Positions 38,989-49,871 of a stretch of 64,000 bases of DNA are shown here, in pieces (the first letter of the stretch is position 1; every line of letters starts with the position of its first letter). The notes under the pieces are model-generated. The model saw only the letters and a program-made list of their open reading frames with translations, ran no database searches and had not been told where the DNA came from. The stretch covers positions 1 through 64,000 of the forward strand of contig WFVH01000023.1 of NCBI GenBank assembly GCA_015491735.1. Reading direction: 5' to 3'. Origin of the DNA: Gammaproteobacteria bacterium. GTDB lineage: Bacteria > Pseudomonadota > Gammaproteobacteria > Thiohalospirales > Thiohalospiraceae. Position numbers and translations under genes: made by a program.

Positions 38989-39957
38989 CTACCAGCGAGT
39001 ATAGCATACCCGATTTCTCCGAATGGTGTTGGCCGTCAATAACTTCAATAACTGTGGATAAATGTCACCGCTCCCGGCATCCAGCCACTGAGCATCCTTC
39101 TCTGCGCGAAGCCAGGTCAACTGCCGCCTGGCCAATCGACGAGTAGCAACGATAGCACGTTCCACCATGGTCTGGTAATCATATTCACCTTCCAGATAAG
39201 CTCTCGCTTGCCGGTATCCGACAGCGCGCATGGCAGGAAGTTCTGCATGAATATCACTGCGCCGGAAAAGTTGCTCTACCTCATCGATAAACCCCTTGTC
39301 GAGCATCAATTGAAAGCGCTTCTCGATCCGCCGATGCAACTCCTCCCGCCGTATCGGGGCGACAACAGCTTTTATTACCCGGTAAGGAAAAACCCTGTTT
39401 CGCCGGGCGCGAAAATGTTCACTCATACCCCGCCCGGTTAAATAGTATATCTCCAGAGCGCGCTGAATCCGCTGGGGATCATTGGGATGAATGCGCCTGG
39501 CCGCCTCTGCATCAACCTGAGCCAGCCGTGCATGCAGGGTCGCCCACCCAAAGCGCTCCGCTTTAGCCTCCAGTTCCAGCCTCAGTACCGGATCGGCAGC
39601 CGGCAACTCCGAAATCCCATACTGCAGGGTTCGGAAATATAACATGGTCCCCCCCACCAGCAAGGGGATCTTACCAGCAGAATTGACTTTTATCATCTCT
39701 CTGATGGCGTCTTCCCGGAAGCGCGCTGCAGAATAGGGATCAACGGGATCACAAATGTCGATAAGCCGATGAGGGATTCTTTTCAGAATCTCGTTAGACG
39801 GCTTGGCAGTACCGATATCCATACCCCGATAGACCATTGCCGAGTCCACACTGATAATTTCACAAGGGAGATCGTTGACCAGCCGCAGCGCCAGATCCGA
39901 TTTGCCAGAAGCCGTTGGCCCCATAAGGAATAGAGCAGGAGGTAGTGATTCGGCCAC
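38989..39957 (-). CDS. miaA: tRNA dimethylallyltransferase
   Basis: This 322-residue enzyme adds the isopentenyl group to A37 of tRNAs that read codons starting with U. The P-loop is GPTASGKS (13-20); SVDSAMVYRGMDIGTAKPS and GGTMLYFR are family signatures. The start codon is GTG at 39957, immediately after the truA stop codon. In many relatives mutL lies upstream; here truA does. Confidence 0.97.
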   Translation of the reverse strand: MAESLPPALFLMGPTASGKSDLALRLVNDLPCEIISVDSAMVYRGMDIGTAKPSNEILKRIPHRLIDICDPVDPYSAARFREDAIREMIKVNSAGKIPLLVGGTMLYFRTLQYGISELPAADPVLRLELEAKAERFGWATLHARLAQVDAEAARRIHPNDPQRIQRALEIYYLTGRGMSEHFRARRNRVFPYRVIKAVVAPIRREELHRRIEKRFQLMLDKGFIDEVEQLFRRSDIHAELPAMRAVGYRQARAYLEGEYDYQTMVERAIVATRRLARRQLTWLRAEKDAQWLDAGSGDIYPQLLKLLTANTIRRNRVCYTRW

Positions 39958-40734
39958 TTATAGCTGTACAAACGCTGGCCGGGAGGGAATGCCAAACTGA
40001 TCCGGATAGAGAACGTGAGTAAGATACAGGCCGTAAGGTACCGCAGTCACCCCACCCTGTTTGCGATCCCGCGCCTCCAGGATTTCATGCGCCCAAACGG
40101 GAGGCCGTTCCCCCGAACCGATGGTCATCAGCACGCCTGCGATGTTACGCACCATATGATGCAGAAAACCGTTTGCCTCAATATCGATACTTATCATCTC
40201 TCCCTGCCGGCTTATATTCAAGGAGTGAATGGTTCGCACCGGGTTGCTGGCCTGGCAGGCAACCGCTCGATAGGCATTAAAATCATGCTCTCCCATCAAG
40301 TAGCCAGCAGCCTCCGACATCAGCCGCTCATCCAGTGGCCGATAGGCCCAGGCTACCCGCCTGGCCAGAAAAGTGGGGCGGACGGCACGATTGAATATCA
40401 AATACCGGTAACGGCGCCGCCGGGCAGTAAAACGGGCGTGGAAAACGCCGGATACCGGCTTTGCCCATCGAATCACGACATCTTTTGGCAGATTGGCGTT
40501 GGCGCCAAAAACCCAGGAACGCTCGCTTCGTTGTGCCCTGGTATCGAAGTGAACAACCTGGCCGGTCGCATGGACACCGGTATCCGTACGGCCTGCGCAA
40601 ACAATCCTCACCGGATGATTGGCCACTTTGGCCAGGGCGTGCTCCACTACACCCTGGACAGTTTTTTGCTGCGGCTGCTTCTGCCAACCGGAGTAACCGC
40701 AACCACAATATTCAACACCCAACGCTATCCGCAT
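39958..40734 (-). CDS. truA: tRNA pseudouridine(38-40) synthase
   Basis: This 258-residue enzyme makes pseudouridine at positions 38-40 of the tRNA anticodon stem. The catalytic aspartate is D51 in CAGRTDTGVHATGQV. GVEYCGCGYSGWQKQP at the N-terminus and FLHHMVRNIAGVL near the C-terminus are typical. It abuts miaA with no gap, giving a pair of tRNA-modification genes. Confidence 0.97.
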   Translation of the reverse strand: MRIALGVEYCGCGYSGWQKQPQQKTVQGVVEHALAKVANHPVRIVCAGRTDTGVHATGQVVHFDTRAQRSERSWVFGANANLPKDVVIRWAKPVSGVFHARFTARRRRYRYLIFNRAVRPTFLARRVAWAYRPLDERLMSEAAGYLMGEHDFNAYRAVACQASNPVRTIHSLNISRQGEMISIDIEANGFLHHMVRNIAGVLMTIGSGERPPVWAHEILEARDRKQGGVTAVPYGLYLTHVLYPDQFGIPSRPAFVQL

Positions 40735-40826
40735 ATCGATAAAATTCAGCGGCGCGCTTTTTGCTCCCGCTGGAACGCCACTTTAGCCATTAAATCCTGA
40801 AATCCCCGGAGATGTTACCGGATGCT

Positions 40827-40860
40827 GTTAACCCGGGAACCCAGTATATCGGATTAACGG
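40827..40860. repeat. Possible family B repeat end
   Basis: GTTAACCCGGGAACCCAGTA resembles the family B left end. It lies in the 265-base gap between truA and the EcfT gene, where GTTAAC also occurs at 41000; that could be a decayed opposite end. The call is weak. No gene is seen in 40735-40999. Confidence 0.25.
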
Positions 40861-40999
40861 CGGTTGAAGAGACACGGGTGGGTGCGAGACAAGGCAAAAG
40901 CGGCAAAAAAACGCGGCGCACATGACGGCGCATGCGCATTTTGGGCCGCATGGAGTTAACGCAGAATTGTGGCGCATGAGTCTTTTTCAACAGCCTGTG

Positions 41000-41680
41000 T
41001 TAACGATAGAGGAGGCTCCCGCCAAATAGCATGGTCAATATAACAGGATACAACCACTGAAGACAGGGTGGCCACTCCTGCTCGACAACATTCATCGACC
41101 TGGAAGGGAGCGTTTCAGCACGATGGATGATGGCCTGGAACAGTCCGGCCATGGCGCATGCAACACGCGAAATTTTTCTTCCTTCTACCGAGAACGTTCT
41201 CATCTGCTGCTGCAGCAAAGCCTGAATCTCATCGACGCTATCCAGAACCAGCACCATTCTCAGCGCAAGGCGATCCCTCTCCAACCCGAAGAGGCTTAGA
41301 GGCCCCACAAGCCACCGGATAGCGCCAATCAGCTCTTCCCGGCTGGTCGTGTGCAAAAGCAGGTTGACCAGAACGACGATCAGCGCCAATGTTGCAATGC
41401 GCAACGCCGCCTCCCCCACACCTTCAGTTGTAGGAGAATACTCCTGCAGCAGCGGAACAAGCGGCACACCGGGAGTAAACCACAAATAGGTCACTGCAAT
41501 GGAGATAAAGAGCCAGCGCATACGGCGCAACATCTTCCAGGCAGAACGAAGATCGAAGCGGATGCCGTAAAGATAGAGGAAGACAAATATCATCAGGGCA
41601 GACACGATAACGTCCACGCGAGCCTGCGTAAGAAACAGCGCAAACAGCAGAAAACAGACAATTTTAATGACGGGGTGCAT
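41000..41680 (-). CDS. EcfT/CbiQ-family transmembrane protein, orphan
   Basis: This 226-residue membrane protein has about five hydrophobic helices and the soluble coupling region of the energy-coupling factor T component (LERDRLALRMVLVLDSVDEI and a basic RGFS-like stretch). ECF importers also need ATPases (EcfA) and a substrate-binding S component; neither lies in this window. ATG 41680 gives a normal N-terminus (MHPVIKIVCF); an in-frame TTG at 41722 is possible. The gene sits between fimV and truA. A biotin or metal transporter subunit is possible. Confidence 0.65.
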   Translation of the reverse strand: MHPVIKIVCFLLFALFLTQARVDVIVSALMIFVFLYLYGIRFDLRSAWKMLRRMRWLFISIAVTYLWFTPGVPLVPLLQEYSPTTEGVGEAALRIATLALIVVLVNLLLHTTSREELIGAIRWLVGPLSLFGLERDRLALRMVLVLDSVDEIQALLQQQMRTFSVEGRKISRVACAMAGLFQAIIHRAETLPSRSMNVVEQEWPPCLQWLYPVILTMLFGGSLLYR

Positions 41681-41776
41681 CTTGCCGGAGTCTACGGATA
41701 AATTCACAAGCAACGACCTCAACCCGGCTTACCCCTGTAAACCGCCGTTTCTCCGCAGAAAAATGATTATTGGCTT

Positions 41777-41928
41777 GTAACTATTCAGCTCACCCCTGAA
41801 ATCCGCCATTTCCGCGTTGAAAAAGGGTCATTTACACGCGTAAACTCCCATTTTTCGCCTTGAACTGACGAATTTCAGGGGCAATCTGAACAGTTACCGG
41901 CTTGTTTCATACGATGCTGAATAGTTAC
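41777..41928 (+). mobile_element. Family A MITE, complete 152-bp copy (IS66-like ends)
   Basis: The ends GTAACTATTCAGC and GCTGAATAGTTAC are perfect inverted repeats of 13 bases. The flanks are perfect 8-bp direct repeats ATTGGCTT (41769-41776 and 41929-41936). The element encodes nothing and contains an inner pair of CCCCTGAAAT / ATTTCAGGGG words. GTAA ends and 8-bp duplications are typical of the IS66 family. It lies between the EcfT gene and fimV; the rest of that gap (41937-42082) holds no gene. Confidence 0.9.
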
Positions 41929-42082
41929 ATTGGCTTACTGTAAGCTCTCGTATCTTCGCTTTGAAGCGCCCCCCCGAGGCAATCCGCGCAGTTACTTCCC
42001 AATCGTACAAACCCGTGGGGGGATGGATTCGCTACATCTCAATCCGAGCTAAAACAGCTGATTCCCGAACATCAACGGCCGC

Positions 42083-44950
42083 TCACCGACCACCCGCTTC
42101 GGAGATCTGCCCCAACAGTTCGGCAGCTTTCTGTTTTTGGGTTCTATCCCCTTCCTCATTCACTTCATCAAGAATGTTACGGGCAGCCTCCGCATCCCCC
42201 ATTTCGATATAGGCCTTGGCAAGATCCAGCTTGGTACCAATCTCATCGACATCATCAAGCAGTTCATCATCCTCCGACATCGCATCGTATTCACTAAGCG
42301 CCGGGAAGGACTGCTCCTCAATTTCATCAAGCTGCTCATCCAGCTCAAGCAGTTCATCTTCGCTTTCCGATGCAAACGATTCATGTTCGGATGACAGCTG
42401 ATTGGCGATATTTTCAGCTTCGGACGCCAGCTCTTCAATCGCTTCCGCCTCGCCGAGCGGGGATTCACTTGCTTCCTCACCTCCGCCTCGCGGAGTAAAG
42501 GCAAGTACTTCTCCGTTCGCATCCGCCCCCTCTTCCGGCTCGACAGAATCTTCGGAACTCGCAACCTGACGGGCTTCGATGGCATCTGAGAGATTGAAGT
42601 CGATATCCTCCTCCACCTCCGGTTTGCCACCCTGATCATCAAGGATCTCCTCCTCCATGTGGAAAGTCCGGGATGTCTCATCCGTTTCATCTATCTGGAA
42701 CTCCACGTCCCAGGCACCATCGGAAGGTTGCTCATCATCCTCCTGCCCGGTTCCGGAACCAACCGGCGCCACAGTGTCAGTGGATGCGTCTCCCAGCACT
42801 TCGCCAATAAGCTGATCTTCATCGTCTTTTTTCAGTGACGATTCGCGAAGCTCGCTCTCGATATCATCCCACTCTCCGGAGTGGGCCGCCCCGTCGGCAG
42901 ACCCGGAAGAAAACCCGCTATCGCCCCCCACTTCATCCCCAAAAGCCGGCGCACTGCTGAACAGGGCATGCGCTGGTATCAGTGCAGCCCCCATGGCGGC
43001 GACCTTGCTCCAGCGGACCGGATCCGAACCGCGCGTCAGGCTGTGAAGCGCTTCCGCCTCACGCGAGAACCCTTCCTTGTTTTTCATTTCATAATGAATT
43101 TCCAGAAGACGATAACGATAGTCCTCATTATCCGGTTCTCTTTGAATGGCGTCGGTCAGCTGCGCTACGGCGGCCGCATGCTTGCCGGCATCCACATGGG
43201 CATCGACCTGGGACAAAACCGTTTCCCCTGGCTCAGTAACAGCGCTGCCCGTTGCGGCTTCTTCAGAGGGAAACGCTGCCCTGTCTTCCGCTGCGACCAG
43301 CGTAGCCATCGCCCGCTTCTCTTCGCTACGGCGCCGGAACATTAACCATGACCATGCCAGCAGCAAAAGAATCACGCCGCCAAGAACACCCATCAACTGA
43401 GGGCTGCGATTGAGTTTCGCCATCAACCCCTCTTCCGCTCCCTCCGCTTCGCCGGCCAGCCCGGCAGCGTTGGCGTCCGCCACTTTCTGCTGCATGGCAG
43501 CCAGTTCGGTATCCTTGACGGAAACCACCCGCTGTGCACTGGCAATCTGCTCTTCAAGAGCGGCCAGCTTCTCTCTCAGCACCTGATTCTGGGCGCTGCC
43601 GGCGCCGCTCTTCTCTATCTCGGCCAGAATCTCATCCCGCATGGCCTGGAGTTCACCCGCGCTCTTGGCCGCAAGACTCTCCCCTTCTGCCACTTCGCCC
43701 TCGGCGCTTCCCGCACTGTCGGCCACCGCCGGGGCAGCCGGCTCGATCTCATCCGGGCTGACCAGTGTCAACTGCGGGCCGTCTTGCGCAGGCGCCGAGG
43801 CATCGGCGGTTTCTCCGGGGCCGGCATCCGCTTCGGCCACACCTGTATCCTCGCCCTGCGTAACCACGTTTTTCGCCAGCATCTGCTTGTAGTCCTGCCA
43901 TGCACGATACTGCTGCCAAAACTCGTTTCTCGCCGTGGTCTTGTCGATGGCCGAGAGTTCGGCCTCATCTTCAATCCGCAGAATAGAGCCGCTCTTAAGG
44001 TTATTCAGATTATCCTTGATGAAAGCAGACGGGTTGTTGTAGAAGAGCGCCATCATCACCTGATAGACACTCACCGACCGGTCACCCCGCATCTGCTCGG
44101 CTATCGACCACAAGGTATCCCCCTGTTCGACCGAGTAGGTCAGCGGGGCAAATACGTCAGCAACAACCTCGTTACCGACAGACACATCGTCCACATCAAC
44201 GAACGGCTCCCCCTGTCCGGGCGAAACCACCGGCTCTGTTTCAGCAATGGGCAGCTCGGCCTCTTCATCGAAAACCGGCTCGATCACTTCGGGCGCAGGC
44301 TCGAGCAGCCCCTCTTCCGCCACCGGTGGCAACACCTCCGGCAGAGGTTCTGGTTCGATAATCTCCGGTTCGATGATTTCAGGCTCGACGATCTCCGGCG
44401 CAATCAGCCCTTCATCATCGACTGGCGGTAACGCTGGCTCTACGACAGCAGGAGGCTCCGGTGCATCCGGCACGACAGGAGGCGCAGCAATCGCCGGCTC
44501 TGTCGCCGAGACGACGGGCGCCTCGATAATGGGGGTATCCTCCCCTGTCAGTTCGGGCGGATCGAGTAACACCGTGTACTCGCGCAATACCCGGCCACGT
44601 CCCCAGTTGGCCTCGATCAAAAAATTGAGATACGGGTCATGAATTGGTTCCGGAGTGGTAATGCGGATAGCCGCACCGCCGGCAGGTTTCTCTATCACCT
44701 CGAAAGAAAGCAGTTTGACAGCTGCGGCGGGCTTGATTCCTACCCGGGCAAAATCTTCGCTGGAAGCCAGTCTTACCTGCAAGGAATCAAGAACAGACCT
44801 GCTGGCGGAGGTCAGCGCGATCTCCGCATCAAAAGGCTCCTCCAGGGACGAGCGCACCTTGATATCACCAAGCCCGAGCGCATAGGCTCCGGCGGGCAAC
44901 ATAAAAAGCAGGACAAGCAATGTCCGAATCATTCCCTTTGTAACAGCCAT
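42083..44950 (-). CDS. fimV: FimV/HubP-type polar hub protein
   Basis: This 955-residue inner-membrane protein organises cell poles and type IV pilus or chemosensory assembly in gammaproteobacteria. Parts in order: signal peptide ending near GAYALGL, FimV N-terminal domain (LGDIKVRSSLEEPFDAEI), a Pro/Glu-rich stretch with tandem EPEII repeats near 186-203, a LysM peptidoglycan-binding domain (about 271-326), a coiled coil, a membrane helix (about 527-547), an acidic cytosolic region and the conserved C-terminal FimV domain (LDLAKAYIEMGDAEAARNIL). ATG 44950 fits the signal peptide; the frame is open to 45007. Confidence 0.94.
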   Translation of the reverse strand: MAVTKGMIRTLLVLLFMLPAGAYALGLGDIKVRSSLEEPFDAEIALTSASRSVLDSLQVRLASSEDFARVGIKPAAAVKLLSFEVIEKPAGGAAIRITTPEPIHDPYLNFLIEANWGRGRVLREYTVLLDPPELTGEDTPIIEAPVVSATEPAIAAPPVVPDAPEPPAVVEPALPPVDDEGLIAPEIVEPEIIEPEIIEPEPLPEVLPPVAEEGLLEPAPEVIEPVFDEEAELPIAETEPVVSPGQGEPFVDVDDVSVGNEVVADVFAPLTYSVEQGDTLWSIAEQMRGDRSVSVYQVMMALFYNNPSAFIKDNLNNLKSGSILRIEDEAELSAIDKTTARNEFWQQYRAWQDYKQMLAKNVVTQGEDTGVAEADAGPGETADASAPAQDGPQLTLVSPDEIEPAAPAVADSAGSAEGEVAEGESLAAKSAGELQAMRDEILAEIEKSGAGSAQNQVLREKLAALEEQIASAQRVVSVKDTELAAMQQKVADANAAGLAGEAEGAEEGLMAKLNRSPQLMGVLGGVILLLLAWSWLMFRRRSEEKRAMATLVAAEDRAAFPSEEAATGSAVTEPGETVLSQVDAHVDAGKHAAAVAQLTDAIQREPDNEDYRYRLLEIHYEMKNKEGFSREAEALHSLTRGSDPVRWSKVAAMGAALIPAHALFSSAPAFGDEVGGDSGFSSGSADGAAHSGEWDDIESELRESSLKKDDEDQLIGEVLGDASTDTVAPVGSGTGQEDDEQPSDGAWDVEFQIDETDETSRTFHMEEEILDDQGGKPEVEEDIDFNLSDAIEARQVASSEDSVEPEEGADANGEVLAFTPRGGGEEASESPLGEAEAIEELASEAENIANQLSSEHESFASESEDELLELDEQLDEIEEQSFPALSEYDAMSEDDELLDDVDEIGTKLDLAKAYIEMGDAEAARNILDEVNEEGDRTQKQKAAELLGQISEAGGR

Positions 44951-45030
44951 TCCTTTTTCCCCAGACTGAAAAATCATTTTCATACCAAAAAAATTGCAGC
45001 TGTGCATAGTGTTAGTGCTCTTAATATACC

Positions 45031-46053
45031 TTACAAATGCTTATCGGCCAATATTTCCGCCACTTGAACACTATTTAAGGCCGCCCCTTTACGCACATTG
45101 TCAGCTACAACCCACAGGTTCAATCCTCTTGGATGCGAGATATCCTCCCGGATGCGACCCACATAGACCGGATCGCAATCTGCCGCCTCCACAGCCGCCG
45201 TGGGATAGCCGTCCGGTTCACGCCTATCCACCACGGCGACACCCGGCGCCTTCTCCAGTAACCGGCGCGCCTCATCGGCGCGGATTTTCTGCCGGGTTTC
45301 GATGTGCAATGCCTCGGAATGGCCATAGAATACAGGAACACGGACGGCGGTGGGGTTGACCTGTATCACATTATCTTCAAAAATCTTCCGGGTTTCCCAG
45401 ACCATCTTCATCTCCTCCTTGGTGTAGCCGTTATCGAGGAACAGATCGATATGGGGAATGACGTTGAAGGCGATCTGTTTCGGATAGACCCTCGACTCGA
45501 CAGGTTTGGCGTTGAGCAGGTTGGCCGTCTGGGAGGCCAGCTCCTCAATGGCCTCCTTGCCGGTGCCGGATACCGCCTGATAGGTGGCGACATTGATCCG
45601 CTCGATTCCCACCGCATCGTGGATCGGCTTCAACGCAACCAGCATCTGGATGGTGGAGCAGTTGGGATTGGCGATAACGCCGCGCTCGCGGAAACCGGCG
45701 ATAGCGTGCGGATTCACCTCCGGCACCACCAGCGGAATGTCATCATCGTAACGGAAGTGAGAGGTGTTATCGATCACCACGCAACCCGCCTGCGCGGCCT
45801 TTGGCGCATATTCCGCAGAGACCGGGCCGCCCGCCGAGAACAGTCCAATCTGCGCCTTGGAGAAATCGAACCCGGCCAGGTCGCCAATGGTAACCGATCT
45901 CCCCTTGAACTGAACCCTTTTGCCAGCAGAGCGATGGCTGGCCAGGGGGTAAAGATTTCGTACCGGGAAATCCCGCTGCTCCAGGATGGCAATCATGGTC
46001 TCCCCGACAGCGCCGGTGGCGCCCACGACGGCAACATCAAACATTTTTCTCAT
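45031..46053 (-). CDS. asd: Aspartate-semialdehyde dehydrogenase
   Basis: This 340-residue enzyme reduces aspartyl phosphate to the semialdehyde for lysine, threonine, methionine and diaminopimelate. The catalytic cysteine is C132 in [10 protein letters not shown], with the NADP motif GATGAVG (11-17). It overlaps leuB by 4 bases (ATGA). The order leuC-leuD-leuB-asd-fimV is conserved in many gammaproteobacteria. Confidence 0.98.
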   Translation of the reverse strand: MRKMFDVAVVGATGAVGETMIAILEQRDFPVRNLYPLASHRSAGKRVQFKGRSVTIGDLAGFDFSKAQIGLFSAGGPVSAEYAPKAAQAGCVVIDNTSHFRYDDDIPLVVPEVNPHAIAGFRERGVIANPNCSTIQMLVALKPIHDAVGIERINVATYQAVSGTGKEAIEELASQTANLLNAKPVESRVYPKQIAFNVIPHIDLFLDNGYTKEEMKMVWETRKIFEDNVIQVNPTAVRVPVFYGHSEALHIETRQKIRADEARRLLEKAPGVAVVDRREPDGYPTAAVEAADCDPVYVGRIREDISHPRGLNLWVVADNVRKGAALNSVQVAEILADKHL

Positions 46054-47138
46054 CGACTCTGCTCCAACAAGGCGGCAACCACCGCATCACCCATCTGCCC
46101 CGTGCTGACCCGCTGGCACCCTTCGCTGTATATATCCGCGGTGCGCAGCCCCAGCTCCAGTACCCGTTGCACTGCATTCTCAATCCGTTGCGCCAGCATC
46201 TGTTCACCCAGCGAGTAGCGCAACAGCATCGCCACCGACAAGATGGTCGCCAGTGGGTTGGCGACCTGCTGTCCGGCAATATCCGGGGCAGAACCGTGGA
46301 TCGGCTCGTACATACCCTTGTTCTGCTCATCCAGCGATGCCGACGGCAGCATGCCGATCGAACCGGTCAGCATGGCCGCTGCATCCGACAGGATATCGCC
46401 GAACATGTTGCCGGTGACCACCACATCGAACTGTTTCGGCGCCCGCACAAGCTGCATGGCGGCATTGTCCACATACATGTGGCTCAGATCCACCTGGGGA
46501 TAGTCCGCAGCCAGCGTCTGCATCACCTCCCGCCACAGCTCGGTACACTCCAGCACGTTAGCCTTGTCCACCGAGGTAACCCGGCGGTCACGCTGCATGG
46601 CGATCTCGAAAGCCACCTTGCCGATGCGGCGTATCTCGGACTCGGAATAGATCAGTGTGTTGTACCCTTGGCGCTCACCGCCAGCGAGGGTACGGACACC
46701 ACGCGGCTTGCCGAAATAGATCCCGCCGGTCAGCTCGCGCACAATCATGATATCCAGCCCGGACACCACCTCGGCCTTCAGGGTGGAGGCCGAGGCCAGC
46801 TGCGGATAGAGAACGGCCGGGCGCAGATTGGCAAACAGCTCCAGCGCTGCGCGGATCCCCAGCAGCCCCTTTTCCGGACGAACCGAAATATCCAGCGACT
46901 CCCATTTGGGGCCACCGACGGCGCCGAGCAGAACCGCATCTGCTGCACGGGCCAGATCCAGCGTTGCCTCGGGCAGCGGGTGACCGGTGGCATCATAGGC
47001 GGCGCCACCAATCAATCCCCGCTCCAGTTCGACAGCAAGGCCGAACGCCTGCCGCAATGCGTCCAGCACCTTGACCGCCTCGGCGACAATTTCCGGTCCA
47101 ATTCCGTCTCCGGGGAGAACAAGCAGTTTTTTTGTCAT
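46050..47138 (-). CDS. leuB: 3-Isopropylmalate dehydrogenase
   Basis: This 362-residue enzyme oxidises and decarboxylates 3-isopropylmalate in leucine synthesis. [11 protein letters not shown] at the start and [26 protein letters not shown] near residue 245 bind NAD and metal. It overlaps both leuD and asd by 4 bases, which shows tight coupling in the operon. Confidence 0.98.
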   Translation of the reverse strand: MTKKLLVLPGDGIGPEIVAEAVKVLDALRQAFGLAVELERGLIGGAAYDATGHPLPEATLDLARAADAVLLGAVGGPKWESLDISVRPEKGLLGIRAALELFANLRPAVLYPQLASASTLKAEVVSGLDIMIVRELTGGIYFGKPRGVRTLAGGERQGYNTLIYSESEIRRIGKVAFEIAMQRDRRVTSVDKANVLECTELWREVMQTLAADYPQVDLSHMYVDNAAMQLVRAPKQFDVVVTGNMFGDILSDAAAMLTGSIGMLPSASLDEQNKGMYEPIHGSAPDIAGQQVANPLATILSVAMLLRYSLGEQMLAQRIENAVQRVLELGLRTADIYSEGCQRVSTGQMGDAVVAALLEQSR

Positions 47139-47785
47139 TGACCTACATCCATAAATAGCCAGGGAGCCTGCTCCTTGCGCCGCCGCTCGTACGCCCGGAT
47201 TTCATCGGCATACTGCAGGGTCAGACCGATCTCGTCCAGCCCGTTGAGCAGACAGCGCTTGCGGAAGGCATCGACTGAAAAGGGATAAACGGTGCCATCA
47301 GCTGTTGTTACCGTCTGCGCCGCCAGATCAACCTTGAGCCGGTAACCGGGTTGCGCTGCCACCGCTGTGAACAGCTGCTCCACTATATCCGCCGCCAGAA
47401 CAACGGGAAGAATGCCGTTCTTGAAGCAGTTATTATAAAAGATATCCGCAAAACCCGGCGCAATAATCACCCGGAAACCATAATCAAGCAGCGCCCAGGG
47501 GGCATGTTCCCGGCTGGAGCCGCAACCAAAATTGTCCCGGGCCAGCAGGATCTGCGCTCCTTGATAACGCGGCTGGTTGAGGACAAAATCCGGGTTCAAC
47601 GGCCGCGAGCTGTTGTCCATACCCGGCTCTCCACTGTCCAGATAACGCCACTCATCAAACAGGTTGGAGCCGAAGCCGCTGCGCTGAATCGATTTCAGAA
47701 ACTGTTTGGGGATGATGGCGTCGGTATCCACATTGGCCCGATCCAGTGGCGCGACGATGCCATCGAGGGTGCTGAATTTATCCAT
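47135..47785 (-). CDS. leuD: 3-Isopropylmalate dehydratase small subunit
   Basis: This 216-residue subunit carries the swivelling domain of the isopropylmalate isomerase. [14 protein letters not shown] and [20 protein letters not shown] are signatures. It pairs with LeuC, but a PEBP gene separates the two genes here. The gap to that gene is 36 bases. Confidence 0.98.
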   Translation of the reverse strand: MDKFSTLDGIVAPLDRANVDTDAIIPKQFLKSIQRSGFGSNLFDEWRYLDSGEPGMDNSSRPLNPDFVLNQPRYQGAQILLARDNFGCGSSREHAPWALLDYGFRVIIAPGFADIFYNNCFKNGILPVVLAADIVEQLFTAVAAQPGYRLKVDLAAQTVTTADGTVYPFSVDAFRKRCLLNGLDEIGLTLQYADEIRAYERRRKEQAPWLFMDVGQ

Positions 47786-47821
47786 GAGGTTATCTCTATA
47801 TAATATACGCTACAGGCTGAC

Positions 47822-48370
47822 TCAACGCGCGTAATAGGCAACCAATGAAGCCTTGGCCAGGGCGTTCCGGTTGAGCATAAACCCGACCAGCGCGGGCATG
47901 GCGTTACTATCCAGCTCCAGTTTGTCGACCTTGAGTGCGTAGACCGTAAAGAGATAACGGTGCGCACTATCCCCTTGTGGCGGGCAGGCGCCACCATAAC
48001 CGGCAACGCCAAAACTGGTTACGCTTTGTACCGCCCCCTTTGGCGCAAGCCCACTTTCGATATTCCCGGCGCCGGCCTTAAGCGAGGTAACATTTTTCGG
48101 AATATCGAAAATCAGCCAGTGCCACCAGCCGCTTCCGCTGGGGGCATCCGGATCATAGACCGTCACCGCAAAACTCCGGGTGCCCTCCGGCGCATTTTCC
48201 CATTTCAGTTGTGGTGAAATATTCTTTCCGTTACAGCCGAAACCGGAAAACACTTGCGCTTCCGACAGCTGGCCGCTGACATCACTGCTGAAGAGGGTAA
48301 AGCCTTCCGCCAAGACGGACTCTCCGATCAGCAACCACCCGCATACAATCACAAATGCAAGCTTTTTCAT
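47822..48370 (-). CDS. YbhB/YbcL-type PEBP family protein, secreted
   Basis: This 182-residue protein belongs to the Raf-kinase-inhibitor-like PEBP family. The ligand site motifs are seen as [21 protein letters not shown] and [18 protein letters not shown] signal peptide ending at SVLAEG sends it to the periplasm. Its function is unknown. Its start overlaps the leuC stop (ATGA), so it is an integral member of the leu operon between leuC and leuD, an unusual position. Confidence 0.9.
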   Translation of the reverse strand: MKKLAFVIVCGWLLIGESVLAEGFTLFSSDVSGQLSEAQVFSGFGCNGKNISPQLKWENAPEGTRSFAVTVYDPDAPSGSGWWHWLIFDIPKNVTSLKAGAGNIESGLAPKGAVQSVTSFGVAGYGGACPPQGDSAHRYLFTVYALKVDKLELDSNAMPALVGFMLNRNALAKASLVAYYAR

Positions 48371-49788
48371 CGTTGTTGCTCCTGTATTATCTGCCGGACA
48401 TCGATAAAATGCCCGGCCACCGCAGCCGCCGCCGCCATGGCGGGGCTTACCAGATGGGTACGCCCGCCCTGCCCCTGGCGCCCCTCAAAATTACGGTTGG
48501 AGGTGGAGGCGCAACGCTCGCCCGGCTCCAACCGGTCGGCATTCATTGCCAGGCACATCGAGCAGCCCGGCTCACGCCACTCGAAACCGGCATCAATAAA
48601 GATCCGATCCAGCCCCTCCTGCTCGGCCTGCTGTTTCACCAGACCGGAGCCAGGCACCACCAGTGCCTGGCGAATGCCGGCCGCTACCTTGCGGCCGCGC
48701 ACCACTTCTGCGGCTGCTCGCAGATCCTCAATCCGCCCATTGGTACAGGAACCGATGAATACCTTATCGGGCCGGATACCAGTAACCGGTTCTCCTGCTT
48801 GCAACCCCATATAAACCAGTGCGCGCTCCATCCCCTCCCGTTTGACCGGGTCGGACTCCAGCCGCGGATCAGGAACCGTACCGTCAACCGGCACAACCAT
48901 CTCCGGTGACGTTCCCCAGGTAACCTGCGGCCGGATGGTGGTGGCGTCGATAGACACCTCCCGATCGAACAACGCATCGGCATCACTGTGCAACTCACGC
49001 CAAGCGACAACAGCGCGCTCCCACATCTCGCCAGCAGGCGCCCAGGGCCGGCCCCTGACATACTCGATGGTCTTGTCATCCACCGCCACCATCCCGGCAC
49101 GGGCGCCAGCCTCGATCGCCATGTTGCACACCGTCATGCGCCCCTCCATGGAGAGATTCCGAATCGCTTCGCCGGCAAATTCGATGGCATAACCGGTACC
49201 CCCGGCAGTACCAATCTCGCCGATTACCGCCAGTACGATATCCTTGGCGGTCACACCCGCGCCCACCTTGCCATCAACAGTGACCCGCATGTTGTTCGAC
49301 TTCTTCTGCAGCAGACACTGGGTAGCCAGGACATGCTCCACCTCGGAGGTGCCGATACCATGCGCCAACGCGCCCAGGGCTCCATGCGTCGAGGTGTGGG
49401 AATCACCGCAGACGACGGTCATCCCCGGCAGGGTAGCCCCCTCTTCCGGACCGATGACGTGCACGATGCCCTGGCGTGGATCATCCATCCTGAATTCGGT
49501 AATGCCAAATTCGGCGCAGTTCCGATCCAGCGTCTCCACCTGCAACCGGGCAACGGGATCGGCGATGCCGCTGCCACGGCCCACCGTGGGCACATTGTGG
49601 TCCGGCGTTGCCAGAATGGTTCCGGTTCGCCAGGGCTTGCGGCCGGCCAGCCGCAACCCTTCGAAGGCCTGGGGCGAAGTTACCTCATGCACCAGATGGC
49701 GATCGATATAGATCAACGCCGTACCATCAGCATCGCTGCGCACCACATGAGCGTCCCACAATTTATCGTAAAGGGTTCTGCCTGGCAT
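48367..49788 (-). CDS. leuC: 3-Isopropylmalate dehydratase large subunit
   Basis: This 473-residue aconitase-family subunit holds the [4Fe-4S] cluster: the cysteines are in FIGSCTNGR and in [19 protein letters not shown] and [21 protein letters not shown] are further signatures. It is the first gene of the leuC-PEBP-leuD-leuB-asd operon and is divergent from a LysR gene, which likely regulates it. Confidence 0.98.
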   Translation of the reverse strand: MPGRTLYDKLWDAHVVRSDADGTALIYIDRHLVHEVTSPQAFEGLRLAGRKPWRTGTILATPDHNVPTVGRGSGIADPVARLQVETLDRNCAEFGITEFRMDDPRQGIVHVIGPEEGATLPGMTVVCGDSHTSTHGALGALAHGIGTSEVEHVLATQCLLQKKSNNMRVTVDGKVGAGVTAKDIVLAVIGEIGTAGGTGYAIEFAGEAIRNLSMEGRMTVCNMAIEAGARAGMVAVDDKTIEYVRGRPWAPAGEMWERAVVAWRELHSDADALFDREVSIDATTIRPQVTWGTSPEMVVPVDGTVPDPRLESDPVKREGMERALVYMGLQAGEPVTGIRPDKVFIGSCTNGRIEDLRAAAEVVRGRKVAAGIRQALVVPGSGLVKQQAEQEGLDRIFIDAGFEWREPGCSMCLAMNADRLEPGERCASTSNRNFEGRQGQGGRTHLVSPAMAAAAAVAGHFIDVRQIIQEQQR

Positions 49789-49871
49789 CTTGCTTCTCCT
49801 CTGTTACAGGCCAAGTCTAGTACGACCGCACTCATTACACAAATTCATATTTTTTATGTATTCTATAAATC
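49789..49871. promoter_or_regulatory. leuC / LysR divergent control region
   Basis: This 83-base region is the only space between two divergent genes. Its right half, 49840-49868, is A+T-rich and has the short inverted repeat CATA-N5-TATG at 49845-49857. LysR proteins commonly bind such sites next to their own gene. No exact T-N11-A box is claimed. Confidence 0.4.

Noticed and set aside
46167-47141. Plus-strand open frame of 324 codons
   Set aside because: It is antisense to leuB and carries no family motif.
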